Origin: Dipteronia dyeriana
Taxonomy: Eukaryota; Streptophyta; Magnoliopsida; Sapindales; Sapindaceae
DNA length: 64,000 nt
Reading direction: 5' to 3'
NCBI GenBank assembly: GCA_032871835.1
Contig: CM065297.1
Span: 70,605,253 to 70,669,252, forward strand
Shown: positions 9,931-21,010 of the stretch, one piece after another
Position numbering within the stretch: position 1 is the stretch's first letter
Layout: each line of letters begins with the position of its first letter
The notes under the pieces: generated by a model
Databases searched by the model: none
What the model saw: the letters and a program-made list of their open reading frames with translations, nothing else
What the model was told of the DNA's origin: nothing
Made by a program: the position numbers and the translations under genes

Positions 9931-11145
9931 AGGTCCCACCTAATTTTTAACATAACAACCAACGTTTTAAATTTTAGCCTTGCAATTTTATTAACAAGAA
10001 CTCTTGGGAGGATCTTAATAAAATTACATTGAGTGTGTTACCAAGTTATCGACATTCAATATAATCCCTCATGAATATTCCTCCTTTGGGAGTAGATATC
10101 GTTTGGGCTAATTGTCTAGTCTATCCTTGTAAGGAAGTATCTTGCTAAATTCCATTCAAGAATACCTCTTGGGAGGTTATTACACGAAACATAAAGCTTA
10201 ACTAAACTTGGAGGTCGTAGGTGTTCCAAAACACCTTCTCCCACTCAATTATTTAAGGAGTGTGATCGAATTCCAAAGGATGATTTACCAAGTTATCTAG
10301 ATGCCAATTTAGATACCTAAACCATTCTATGCATGCTCATACCAAAAGAGATATATGAGTGGCACTCCTATTCTATATGACATGTTATCAAACAATGACA
10401 AACATTGCAATATTTACAAAGAATATAAATAGCTACAATTTTGGTCCATCCAAGAAAAGCAAGTAAATTACACGTCTTGGAATACAAAAGAAAAAACTCC
10501 TTTCTTGGCGAAAAATTCTTCACACGACCTTCGTCGTTTGGATTCCCTCGGTTGCCTCCCATGGGCATGCACACCCTTGACCCCTACCCATGGGCATGCA
10601 CATGCCACAACCCATAAAAGGGCTGCCATGCACAGCCATGGCTTCCATAGGGCTGCTGTGCGCAGCCCATGCCACAACAATCATGGTTGCGTGCTCTTCG
10701 CATGCAAGTTTGTTGATATGGCTCCCACGGTCTCAAACTTGTTTCGGTTGCTCCCAATTCTTCAAACCTTCAAGTCTTCGATACTTGAATGTATTACAGA
10801 AGAATTTAAAATAAAAACAATTATGCTGTTTTTTTTTATTACAATATAGTGCAGTACTTTTATTACAATAGCAAAATAAATAAAAAATTTAGCAAATACC
10901 AAGAAGGAAATTATGGCAATTATAGGCGACCTTTCTTGTTACAATCCCAAAACAAAATACATTGAAGTTCTCGGACCAAAATTGAGCAATAACAATCCAA
11001 ATATAAAACATAAATATATCCATATATTCCAATGTAAATATATATGTGAATACCTAGAGTTCCATATCTTTCTAAAACATGCATATATACAATAAAAGAA
11101 AAAGGATTCACGTACACATATATCAATTAATCAAGGGTACAACCA
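9931..11145 (-). other. A1 5' leader (continues at 7802-7972)
   Basis: The untranslated leader between primer site and gag, with no sense frame. It is collinear with the A2 leader (20993-22299) and A3 leader. A GC-rich island at about 10500-10720 has repeated CCATGGG and GCGCAGCCCATG motifs and holds the antisense frame described separately. The remainder is AT-rich. Confidence 0.75.
10505..10849 (+). other. Antisense ORF in the A1 leader (114 codons)
   Basis: Open on the strand opposite the element's genes. Its C-terminal half (RAAVRSPCHNNHGCVLFA, NLFRLLPILQTF, LECITEEF) matches the antisense frames in A2 (21332-21625) and A3 (59850-60182). The N-terminal part has slipped frame relative to A3. 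There is no recognisable domain. The host region is GC-rich, which by itself lowers stop density, so coding is unproven. Confidence 0.35.
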
Positions 11146-11160
11146 GGCTCTGATTCCAAT
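11146..11160 (-). promoter_or_regulatory. A1 primer binding site
   Basis: Read on the minus strand directly after the 5' LTR: ATTGGAATCAGAGCCTGG. It resembles the TGGTATCAGAGC complement of initiator-Met tRNA used by many plant Copia elements, with one substitution compared with A2. Confidence 0.8.
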
Positions 11161-13347
11161 TGTAGGGAAAATCCGCACAACGAAAGCATGAAAATTTATA
11201 AAATTAGGGTTTCAATATAAATAAAAATGTTCCCTTTTTAATAACAAGAACCTTAACCCTAGATTAATATATGTATATAAAAAAGCACCGTGCCTTTTTT
11301 TCATGACGATTGAACAAGCGTCGAATTGAATCTGCAAGATCTTCCAAGCCAATCACGAACGTTAATCACCTAGGAGTGTGGGCTCCCTTTCTTTAAATTG
11401 TATACCTGAGGATGGAAACAAACAAAATCTTCTTCTTTGTTAGTCACAATAATCCTCCAAGAAAAAAAACCAAGAAAGTCCGGTCACTCTTGACTTATCA
11501 ATCAATTTGATTGAAACTCGCTTGAACCTTGATTCGATGTTGTACACAAAACCCTTTTGATGCAAAGGATACTAGTGTACTATCAAAAACAAAAGCGTTC
11601 CCTCTTTTCTCTGTGCTTGGCCGAATATTTCACACAATGAGTTGGACGAAGTTTTTTTTATAACAATAAAAAACAACTTCTCACACCAAAACTAAGGCTT
11701 GGTTGAAATTTCAACCTATATTTATAGGTTCACAAATCTTCTCATAAAGAGGATTTACCTGGTAGACAAGAATCATATTCTTAGGTGGATTTACTTAGTG
11801 ACCAAGAATCCTTTTCCAAAAAGAATTCTTTCCTACAACAAGACTCCTAATCCAACTCATTAGTGTATTTGTGACCATATTAAAGACTTCCTAATTTGAC
11901 TGGATAAATAATTTCTTTTATCAACTTATCAAATATAGTCTTTAATATTAATTATACTACCAACAAAAGTATAATATTAGGAGACCTTCTCCTATTAGAA
12001 AAAATATTTTAACTTTTGATTAAATAATTAATTAATCAACAAATTAATTAATTTCCATTTAATTAAATAATAAAATAAAAAATAATATATTAGGCTTTTA
12101 TATATTAGCCTTGCCGCCCATGATATTATATAGGAATATATATTATTTTTCTTATTTTATTAAATCCATTGAACCTTAATAAAAAGTTCACATGTGAACT
12201 AGACCCATTCTTACAAAAAGAAACAAGTCCACATGCCTTAATACAATTCTAGATGGACCCCTAAATTAGTCCGGTAGAATATATCAAGTGATCCATGCAA
12301 GTTCATGTGAATTGGGGATCTTGGCGGGCTATCTAAATTTTAGCTTCAATAAACATAACCTAATCACAATCAACAAATGATTCACTTATGTCCAATCTAT
12401 TAATTTTGGTTCATTCCACTAAAGAACTGAAATTGAACTCTTAAATAAAAATAGAATAAGTTAATATTTCTCATTCATACCCTAGACAATCTTAATGGAG
12501 ATAATGTATCCACATGAAGAATACCAGTAATCGCCAAGAACTCATAGACCGCCTATAGCTCTCCAAGTTACCATATTTACTCATATGACCATATTTTGAA
12601 CTTGGATATTTTGACTTTTCCAGAAGCCATATTTTAATAGACACTATTGAAAACTTAACATTAAGATTAAATATCCAATACCTCAAAACATCCATATGAT
12701 GATATTCTACTCTCTTTTAATAAATGGAGCCAAGGTGTCCATATTTATAAATGAAGTCCTCTATCGATTAACAAATGAATACCACCAAACTATCGAGGAT
12801 AGATATCGTGTCTCAAATGATAGCTCATTGATATCTCAAATGATAACACTTGCAACCATAAGTCCATCATTAATCTCAGGATTAAGATAGACTCACTGAT
12901 TGTCTTCAAGTGAAAACTTTTATCCATTGACGATTCTAGATAAAGTATTTCACTATGATCCAATTCAATACATCCAGTGCACTAGATTCTTTTCCCCAAA
13001 GACACCACACTTTGACGATTTTAGACTCATCATAACACATTTGATCTCACTCAAATGCTAGCAAAAAAATCTACAACTTTGACAAGATAAAAGCGCCCAA
13101 CCTCTATCTTAAGTTGTGAATATTTTTCAAGACTAACTAAAGAATTATGTCTACCTCATACATATCTAGATGTGTGAACAATTATTCTTTTCTCATAGTC
13201 TTTTGACCTTATTATTATTTACTTTTGACAATTATAATAATTAAACTATAAATGCTATAAGATTTGATAAACTAGAAATCAATTTATTAATAAGCAAAGA
13301 TTGTCAAATACATTATTATACTCTTGCTATCGAGCGCAATCCCAACA
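11161..13347 (-). repeat. A1 5' LTR
   Basis: 2187 bp, TG to CA, paired with 1215-3365. The minus-strand TATA-like site is at about 11719-11735. Relative to A2 and A3 it lacks part of the internal short-repeat block near 11750-11830. The element-sense first bases (13347 downward) are TGTTGGGATTGCGCT. Confidence 0.9.
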
Positions 13348-13515
13348 TTCATCACTCAAGTTCTTAGAGTTTGAACTTTCTTCATCAAAGCTTCTACCAC
13401 TTGTGCTCCCGTGGCAATCATCATCTAAACTAGCTTTTCAATGTCTACCTTGAGTGATAGGTGTATTGTGGCCGCTTTAGAGTTGTCATCATGTAAAGCA
13501 TACACGGCTATGTGA
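13348..13515 (-). pseudogene. B3 gag acidic segment, 5' side of the A1 insertion
   Basis: On the minus strand the stretch just outside the A1 5' LTR reads an acidic Ser-rich peptide ending SFDEESSNSKNLSDE. Acidic linkers of this kind sit between zinc knuckle and coiled coil in plant Copia gag. It continues in frame into EFGYEDF at 1209 downward once A1 and one TSD copy are left out. Upstream of about 13515 the gag N-terminal domain, leader and primer site are missing and the truncated B3 LTR begins. Confidence 0.7.
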
Positions 13516-13519
13516 TTCC

Positions 13520-14864
13520 TTTCAAATCTCCCATAACCCAAAGTTGTCAATAAACAAGTTGTCAATAAACATAACATGGTCAACAAATGCAATTAACAAG
13601 TGCAAATAATATGACATAATTAGCTAGAGGGCAATAATGTCCTAAATGCTAGCTATCAATAAACAAACCCAATCATGTTATCAAGACTCATAAATATATG
13701 CAATAAACTAGAGTCCAGGTATTTAATCATGCAATAAACACCTAATCTAGTGTAAGAAGAACAATAAAAGATGTTCAATGAAGTTCTTACTTACCTAGTC
13801 ATGAAACAAAGAACGCACATGCTTTTATGATGAAGAATGAAGCAAGATGGAGATAGGTTTTGGGTTTGGAGAGTTAAAGAAAAATTTTTGGTGCTTTCTC
13901 TCTCAAATAGAACTCTTTCTCTCACTAAGATCTTGAAATTTAGTTTTCTATGTTTAAATTGGGGAGAAGATAACATATATATAGGCACAAGCAAAACGAC
14001 ATCATTTTGATAAAAAAACTGCCCAAATCCGCGTAGTGGGTGGGTTTGTGCACGGTTCCATACCCGTGCAGTAACCGCGTAAGTGTCCATACATAGAGGC
14101 TAAAAAAACACCCGTCAGGTCATTGCACTGTCAAATGCGCAGGTCCGACCCGTGCATATCCCGTGCACTGGAAATTCAGCATTCCAAACCCATTTTTCAC
14201 GAGGCTCAAAACATGACCAAACGACATCCAAACCTTTCATATAATATACCGTTGGAAAGGTATGGAGATCTTCTTTCTACTCCAATTAGGACAACATGAT
14301 TTGGATGACCGTATAAAAAGTTACGGTTGAATGAATGACCAAAAGTTAGATTTGGACAACAATAAGAGCGCCCAAACTCATGGAAACAACCATATGACCA
14401 AAGACCAAAACCAAGAGAAGAATGAGACCTTCTTAAATGGTCACTCAATGTGCTAAGACAAGCACACCATTGTACAACCACAAACAACATACAGAAACAC
14501 ACTATGAATGGACATAGACAACAATGAAGCACCCTTGCATAATAAACAAAATGCAAGTGAGTGTGTGTGTGTGTGAGCAACACATAGTACATGTCGATGC
14601 AAACAAAGATGTGATCAATATAATATGCAAGAAGAGTTATCAAAACATTAATGCACACTCATATAAATACACAACATATACGAATAAGAAATATGCATGA
14701 GTTGTGAGTGTGTGCAACTATATCTCTTCAAAGCAAGTAAGCACAAGAAATATACCTTTGGTGCTTCTTCTCTTGAGCTCTTGAGAGCCTAAGATACCTT
14801 CACATAAAACCACAATATGTGGTCTATTCACGAAATAAGCCAATCAATAAATGAGAAATTTTCA
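13520..14864 (-). repeat. B3 5' LTR, truncated at its 3' (left) end
   Basis: The element-sense start at 14864 (TGAAAATTTCTCATTTATTG) aligns with B2 (TGTAAGTTCCTCATTTATTG) and B1. The body matches 27480-28577 in the same orientation. The U5 end, primer site and gag start have been lost by a deletion near 13515-13530. It lies directly against C1 integrase DNA at 14865. It holds a (GT)n run at about 14561-14575 and repeated CCCGTGCA motifs at about 14060-14175. Confidence 0.75.
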
Positions 14865-15660
14865 ATCTTCTGAGGGTGGGCTACTGAAGCGAACCTGAGA
14901 TCGATTCCTAAACTTCACATAAGTCTTTGAATTGGGCATTGCTAAACTACTTGCCTAGGTCGGCTACAATGATGAGTGGAGTCCTGAACCTACAAACCAT
15001 GTTAGTTTTGATGAACCTTATCATATTCTCCTTTGAAATTTGAAAAAGAGGTCATGTCTTGACCCACATTGTAAAATAGTCGATTGACATGATAGAGTGC
15101 TTAGCTTGCCTAGGAGCAGTAGGAAACAGTCCGATCAGGTAGATCCCCCACGTGGGAAAGGGGTAGGGATAACTAAGATGACAGCCGCTTCGGTGGTAGA
15201 TGAGTCAAGCTTGAGGTCCAGTGACACAATTCACAGGATTGTACAAAACTCATCGTGTCTTGGTGAATAGTTGGCCAATAATACCCCATACAAAGCACAT
15301 TATATGCTAAAGCCTCCCCACCAATTTGATTTCTGAAGTCCCTGGAATGGACATCTCTTAATGTCCAATTGGCATCATCCGGATGAAGACATCGAAGTAG
15401 AGGAAGAGACTTTCCCCTCCGATTAAGGTACCCATCTATTAGGCAATACTAAACTGACAATATTTTTACCTTTCAGGCTTGGTTGGGGTTCTCGTGAAGC
15501 TTTCCTTCCTGAAGGTAGACAGCTATCGGGTCCATCCAACATGGTAACCGATCCAAAGGGTAGATTTCTTTGACAGCAGTTATGCTCAACTGGGAGATCA
15601 CTTGGAGGGGTACTCGTTTTACCTTCTTTCGAGGCTATCTTTGCCAAGATGTCTGCCTAG
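14865..15660 (-). pseudogene. C1 Tat-lineage integrase (N-terminal and partial core)
   Basis: The minus strand, read from 15600 downward in shifting frames, shows the stretch that links the second RNase H to integrase (EGKLHENPNQA, then LNRRGKSLPLLRCL). Next comes a degraded zinc-binding domain ending in YYWPT and a CELC pair, and finally part of the core with LGIDLRFASVAHPQ. The element is broken exactly after HPQ at 14864, where the B3 LTR starts, so the catalytic Glu region is missing. Multiple stops. Confidence 0.8.
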
Positions 15661-16560
15661 TGGTTTTGCTGTCGAGGTATCTACTCGATCTAGAATCATT
15701 TGATTAGCTTCAGGTAAGCTGCCATGTTATCCCTCTTGGCTTGGTAAAGTCCTGTAACCTGGTTGACAATGAGCAATGAGTCACTCTTGACATACAAATA
15801 ATCAGCCCCAAGTTCGATGGTGACCTTCAATCTGGCTATTTCAGCTTCATTATTGGTTGCTTTATATTTAAACCTAAAATAGTGGCAACATTCTATTTTT
15901 TCAAGATCAATCAGGACTATGCTAGCACCTCCCCTTGTCTACCCAGATACCCCATAAGTGTAAAAGGTCATTGCTTTATCGTCTTCCGGCCAATTATTTC
16001 CTTCTTGAAGTTTCATAGGAGCCGGACCTAGTGTTACCGGTGTCTCTTCGCTCGAGAGAGCTGAGAAATCAACTACAAAGTCTTATAGGGCCTATATGTT
16101 GATTATGGTTCAAGATTTGTACTTAAAGTCAAATTGGGTGAGCTCCAAAGCCCATAGTACTAGTTTTCTAGATACATCCGGCCTCTATAAATATTGGAGA
16201 CGAGGTTAGTTCGTCACCACAGCCACAACATGGCCTGGACAGAGCTTCTTGGCCTAAGTAACCAGGGTAAGGGCGAGCTTCTCAAGAAGGAGGTAGTTTT
16301 TCTCGGGTTTGGATAGTATATAGCTGACAAAGTAGATAGGTTATTGGATCCCATCCCCGTTCTCCTTGACCAAAGCCCCGCTTATTGACTTTTCTAATAC
16401 TGCTAGGTACATCTATAATTCTTCCCCCGGTATAATCTTAACTAAAAGCGGTAAGCTGGTGAGGTACTCCTTTAAGTCCTGGAAATCTCACTCGTTGTCC
16501 TTGTCCCTGTCCCATTTCATGTTCCTCCCTTGTTAGATGGCAATGAAGAAAGGATGACAT
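15640..16560 (-). pseudogene. C1 RNase H plus archaeal-type second RNase H
   Basis: Two RNase H domains in series mark the Tat lineage of Ty3/Gypsy. The first (about 16520-16100) follows RT and has the PIYFVSYILSKPEKNY and LELTQFDFKYK motifs. The second (about 16000-15650) has FKYKATNNEAEIARL with a catalytic Glu, YVKSDSLLIVNQVTGLY with a catalytic Asp, and IPRQQN then ADILAKIAS at its end. Stops and small frame changes occur in both. Confidence 0.85.
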
Positions 16561-16689
16561 TTATCTGAACGTGAAATGAACCTGTTGAGCGCTGCCACAC
16601 CCCCTGTCAACACTTGGAATTTTTTAAAAGTGGTAGGAGAATATAGGTTTAGGATAGCTTTGACCTTTTTCGAGTTTGCCTCAATTCAC

Positions 16690-17270
16690 CTCTCATTCAC
16701 CATGAAGCCCAAAAACTTCCCCTTTGTTACCCCGAAAGCTCGCTTGGCTGGATTTAGCCACATTCTGTTCTTCTTTACTATATGGAAAGTCCTATGGAGA
16801 TATTCGTGGTGTTCTTCTGCTTCCCGAGATTTGGTGATCATATCGTCCATATACACCTCCATTGTTCTCCCTATCTCCGATTTGTACAACGATTGACAAA
16901 TCGCTGGTAGGTAGCTCCCGCATTTTTGAGGCAAAAAGGCATCTGTTTATAGCAATAAAGTACTTGCCTTGTGATGAAACCTATCTTGTCTTGATCAGTA
17001 GAGTGTATCATAATCTTGTTGTACCCTGAAACGTGTCCATGAAAGTGAGGAGCTTGTTCCCGACCGTGGAATCCACCAGTTGGTCAATTTTTGGTAAAGG
17101 AAAGCTATCTTTTGGACATGCCTGGTTGAGGTCGGTGTAATCGACTCACATACTCCATTTCCTATCCTTTTTCGTGACCATGACCACATTTGCAATCCAT
17201 TCAGGGTAGCACGCTTCTCTGGTGAAGCCTGCTCTATTCAACTTATCCACTTCATCATGATCCGTAGCAA
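16690..17270 (-). pseudogene. C1 Tat-lineage reverse transcriptase
   Basis: Palm and fingers motifs on the minus strand include YPEWIANVV, DYTDLNQACPKDSFPLPKID, FMDTFQG, EVYMDDMITKS with both catalytic Asp residues, and NPAKRAFGVTKGKFLGF. The last frame (16934-16686) is open, and the upstream part is in two other frames. The part between FMDTFQG and EVYMDD is disturbed. Confidence 0.88.
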
Positions 17271-17489
17271 TCCATTCGGCGTTAAAACGACGTCTATTCT
17301 ACTTGACGGGCTGAAAGGTTGGATCGACTGCTAATCGGTGAGCAGCCAATGATATTGGAATCCTGGGCATCTCGTCATGACTCCAAGCGAAGATGTCACT
17401 GAATTCTCAAAAAGACCTGATCAAACCTTCCTTCACTCTTAGCTCGAGGGTAGCTCCGACCTTGATAACCCTGGAAGGATCGTCACTTT

Positions 17490-18200
17490 TGATGGTTATC
17501 TCCTCTAGCTTGTCCATAGGGTGCCCGCTTGCCCATCCTTTTGCTCGATGAAAATAATATGCTCTGACTGGGATGGGCCAGCCTATTTTCAGTTGACCTT
17601 GAAGATACCCCTACCCTTATCAACATAAGGAATCTTCCTTGCATGGCATTTCCTATAATTATTAAAGGTTCCAACTAGGGTGGTCCCCTCACTAATGGTG
17701 TGTATTACCTAGATTTGCTGTATCAAATCCTTCTATTCCCCCTTTCTCTTCTCAGGGTGGTCACAGATCTCCGCTTTTACCTTTCTTTCAGTATGGATAT
17801 TGTCCCTGACCTACCGTAAGAATTCTATCAAACATCCTCCATTTACCAAAGCCTCAATCTAGTTATGCAGGCTATAACACTCTGAAGTGTTGTGCATTTT
17901 TCTACATGAAAGTCAAAGTACTTGTACCTATTCCTTTTGTCTACCTGGCCTTTTATAGACGTATGCTTCTGGAGAAGCCGCTTGTCCCGAATGGCGAGGT
18001 AGATTATTTCTCAGGACACATTTAAATAAGTGTAGTGATCATACACTCTTCATCTCGTGTTACGGAGGCTATAGTCCTTGGATGAGGTGAAGCTAGTGGA
18101 AGGGTTTATCTCACAGGATACCTCTCTTGCTGAGGTTAGGAAGCGGGTAAACAGTACGTAGACCTGTTGGGAGGTTTGTTCTTATTTTTCTAAGATGGCT
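17490..18200 (-). pseudogene. C1 gag C-terminal segment, protease deleted
   Basis: Contains the Tat gag C-terminal pattern: a Cys/His patch, then IEALVNGGCLIEFL, then HTISEGTTLVGTFNN and RKCHARKIP. Directly downstream, where the aspartic protease is present in C2 (37473-37038), C1 moves into the protease-RT spacer without a D-[ST]-G motif. The protease has therefore been deleted. Confidence 0.65.
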
Positions 18201-18204
18201 CAAG

Positions 18205-18507
18205 TCTGGGAACATCTTTCTTCTAGCGTTTCGCCATTCTCATGTCGTCGTGCTTCATTTTAACCTTGAGTTGTTCGCCACTCTCGACCAGCTCAAGTGC
18301 CCAATAATAGTCCTCTTGGTAGATCTTTAAAGGTCGCATGACAAATGATCGAAAGAGCTCGCCCGTGCATAGGTTCCGCCAGAAGTTGGTGAGGGTCTCC
18401 TTCTCAGTGAAGGCTCTCATATGAATGCATTCCTTTTGAAAACGTTCTACGTATGAACGGAGTGCTTCACCTCGCTCCTAGATCATATCTTGAAGATGTA
18501 TAAGATC
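18205..18507 (-). pseudogene. C1 gag (Retrotrans_gag C-terminal part)
   Basis: The minus-strand frame reads LIHLQDMI, a stop, ERGEALRSYVERFQKECIH and MRAFTEKETLTNF. The EALRSYVERF stretch is the typical end of a Retrotrans_gag domain. The frame is cut at 18507 by A2. The corresponding N-terminal part survives in C4 (47700-48060), and little of it remains on the far side of A2. Confidence 0.8.
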
Positions 18508-20029
18508 CTTTATGTTAGGATTATGCTCGATAGCAAGAGTGTAATATTTTAAATAACAATCTTTTCATATGAATAAAGTGATTTCTAGTCTAACAAATCT
18601 TATAGTATTTATAGTTTAATTATTATAACTGTCAAAAGTAAATAATCATAAGGTCAAAAGACTATGAGAAAATCATAATTGTTCATACATCTAGATATGT
18701 ATAAGGTAGACACAATTATTTAGTTAGCCTTGAATAATATTCACAACTTAAGATAGAAGGTTGGGCGCCTTTATCTTGTCAAAGTTGTAGATTCTTTTTC
18801 TAGCATTTGAGTGGGATCAAATGTTTTATGATGAGTTTAAAATCATCAAAGTGTGGTGCCTTTGAGCAAAAGAATCTAGTGCACTGGGTGCATTGAATAG
18901 GATCAAAATTGAAATACGTTATCTAGAACCGTCAAAGGATAAAAGTTTTCATTTGAAGACAATCGGAGAGTCTATCTCAATCCTGAGATAAATGATGGAC
19001 TTATGGTTGAAATAATATCATTTCAGCTATAAATGAGTACAATTATATAGCATAGTCTATCCTAGATAGTTTGGTGGTATTCATTTATTAATCAATAGAG
19101 GACTTCATTTATATATATGGACATCGTGGCTCCATTTATTGAATGAGAGTAGAATACCATCATATGGATGTTTTGAGGTATTGGATATAAAATCTTAACG
19201 TTAAGTTTTCAATAGTGTCTATTGAAACATGGCTTCTAGCAAGTCAAAATATCCAAGTTAAAAATGTGGTCATATGAGTAAATATGGTAACTTAGAGAGC
19301 TATAGGCGGTCTATGAGCTCTTGGCGATTACTGGTATTCTTCACGAGGATACACTTTCTCCAATAAGGTTGTCTAGGGTACGAATGAGTAACATCAACTT
19401 ATTCTATCTTTATTTAAGAGTTCAATTTTAGTTCTTTAGTGGAATGAACTAAAATTAAATAGATCGGACCTAAGTGAATCATTTGTTGATTGTGATTGGG
19501 TTGTGTCTATTGGAGTTTAAATTTAGATAACCCGCCAAGATCATTAATCCACACGAACTTGCATGGATCCCTTGATATATTCTACTGGACCAATTTAGAT
19601 GCCCATCTAGAATTGTATTAAGGGGCGTGTGCTTGTTTCTTTTTGTAAGAATAGGTCTAGTTCACATGTGGACTTTTTATTAAGGTCCAATGGATTTAAT
19701 TAAATAAGAAAAATAAAATATGGCCTTTATATTAAGGTATGGGCAGCAAAGGCTATTAATAATAGCTTTACTATATTATTTTTTATTATTTAATTATTTA
19801 ATTAAATGGGAATTAATTATTTTGTTGATTAATTAATTATTTAATTAAAAGTCAAAATCTTTTCCTAGTAGGAGATGGTCTCCTAAAATTATACTACTGT
19901 TGGTAGTATAGTTAATGTTAAAGACTATATTTGATAAGAAGATAAAAAAAAGGAGTTATTTATCTAATCGAATTAGGAAGTCTTTAATATGGTTACAAAT
20001 ACACTATTGAGTTGGATTAGGAGTCTTGG

Positions 20030-20345
20030 TGTAGGAAAAAATTCTTTTTGGAAAAGGATTCTTGGTCACCAAGTAAAACTACTTAGTGGTAGAATTCTTA
20101 TTTGAAAAGGATTCATAACCACCAAGTTAATCTACCTAAGGATAGGATTCTTGTTTATCAAGTAATCCTTCTTAGGAAAGATCGAACTCTCCTAATCTAT
20201 AACAAAGACATAAAATTTGGCCAACAAACATATGGTTATAGGAGAAGTTAGATTTCCTTTTAGATAAGGACTCTTAACTACCAAATAAATCTACCTAAGG
20301 AAATGATACTTGACAACCAAGTAAATCCTTCTTCGGAAAGGATTT
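20030..20345 (+). repeat. Degenerate short tandem repeats upstream of the A2 TATA box
   Basis: Five or six imperfect units of about 40-60 bp built on AAGGATTCTTGACCACCAAG followed by TAAATCTACCTAAGGAA. Copy number differs between family A LTRs: fewer in A1, and about as many in A3 (57780-58110) and the solo LTR (51970-52220). This explains part of the LTR length differences. Confidence 0.7.
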
Positions 20346-20352
20346 ATGATCC

Positions 20353-20361
20353 TATATATAT
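20353..20361 (+). promoter_or_regulatory. A2 LTR TATA box
   Basis: TATATATAT within ATCCTATATATATGTG. The same context is found in the solo LTR (52232-52240) and on the minus strand in A3 (about 61136-61144 and 57768-57778). It places the U3/R boundary shortly downstream. Confidence 0.65.
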
Positions 20362-20992
20362 GTGCATGGTGAATTTCGGTTATCACTAAGGCAATTTAGA
20401 GGTAATTTCAGCCAAGCTAATTTTTCTAAGAGAAGAATTTGGTCATCATAGGAATTTTGAGGGAGAAAAATCTGATTTTACTCTAGACAAAATTCGATCA
20501 TCTCTAAGCATTAGTGTGGGAATTCGACCGAGTAGAGAAAAAAAAAGAACGCTTTTGTATTCGATAGTATACTAATATCCTTTGCATCAAAAGGGTTTTG
20601 TTTACAACATTGAATCAAGGTTCACGCGAGTTTCAATCTAATTGATTGATAATTCACAAGTGACCGGACGTTCTTGGATTTTTCTCTTGGAGGATATTTG
20701 TAACTAACAAAGAAAAGATTTTTGCTTTGTCTCCATCCTTAGGAATACAATTTAAAGAAAGGGAGCCCACACTCCTAGGTAATTCACGTTCGTGATTAGA
20801 TTGGAAGATCTTCCAGAATCAATTCGGTGCTTGTTCAATAGTCACGCGAAAAAAGTACGATACTTTTATATACAACAATTAATCTAGGGTTAAGGTTCTC
20901 GTTACATAAAAGGAAAAAAATTTATTTATGCGCAAACCCTAAATTTCGTTTTTATCATGCTTCCGTTGCGTTTTGAATCCGTTTTCCTTACA

Positions 20993-21010
20993 ATTGGTAT
21001 CAGAGCCAGG
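20993..21010 (+). promoter_or_regulatory. A2 primer binding site
   Basis: ATTGGTATCAGAGCCAGG begins immediately after the LTR CA. The core TGGTATCAGAGC is the standard complement of plant initiator-Met tRNA. Confidence 0.9.

Larger units (their letters stand above)
1215..13347 (-). mobile_element. Copia retrotransposon A1, near full length, with two nested insertions
   Basis: A minus-strand Ty1/Copia element with 3' LTR 1215-3365 and 5' LTR 11161-13347. Its internal part reads gag, GAG-pre-integrase, integrase, RT and RNase H in Copia order, from high to low coordinates. The flanking 5-mers TTTAT (1210-1214) and TTCAT (13348-13352) are a target duplication with one mismatch. It carries a MITE-like element (3897-4612) in the RT/RNase H region and the B1 LTR (7973-9930) in its leader. 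The two LTRs differ at roughly one base in ten by eye, so it is much older than A3. It inserted into the gag of B3. Confidence 0.9.
18513..20992 (+). repeat. A2 5' LTR
   Basis: 2480 bp, starting TGTTAGGATTATGCTCG and ending CCTTACA. It is similar over its full length to the solo LTR 50451-52878 and to the A1 and A3 LTRs in reverse complement. It carries a TATA box (20353-20361) and a short-repeat block (20030-20345). Confidence 0.92.

Noticed and set aside
13791..14090. 99-codon minus-strand frame
   Set aside because: It falls inside the B3 LTR and is not open in the aligned B1 or B2 LTR.
16576..16896. 106-codon plus-strand frame
   Set aside because: A shadow of the minus-strand C1 reverse transcriptase.
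20993..21010. tRNA-like sequence
   Set aside because: It is only the primer binding site complementary to the tRNA 3' end. No cloverleaf can be built.
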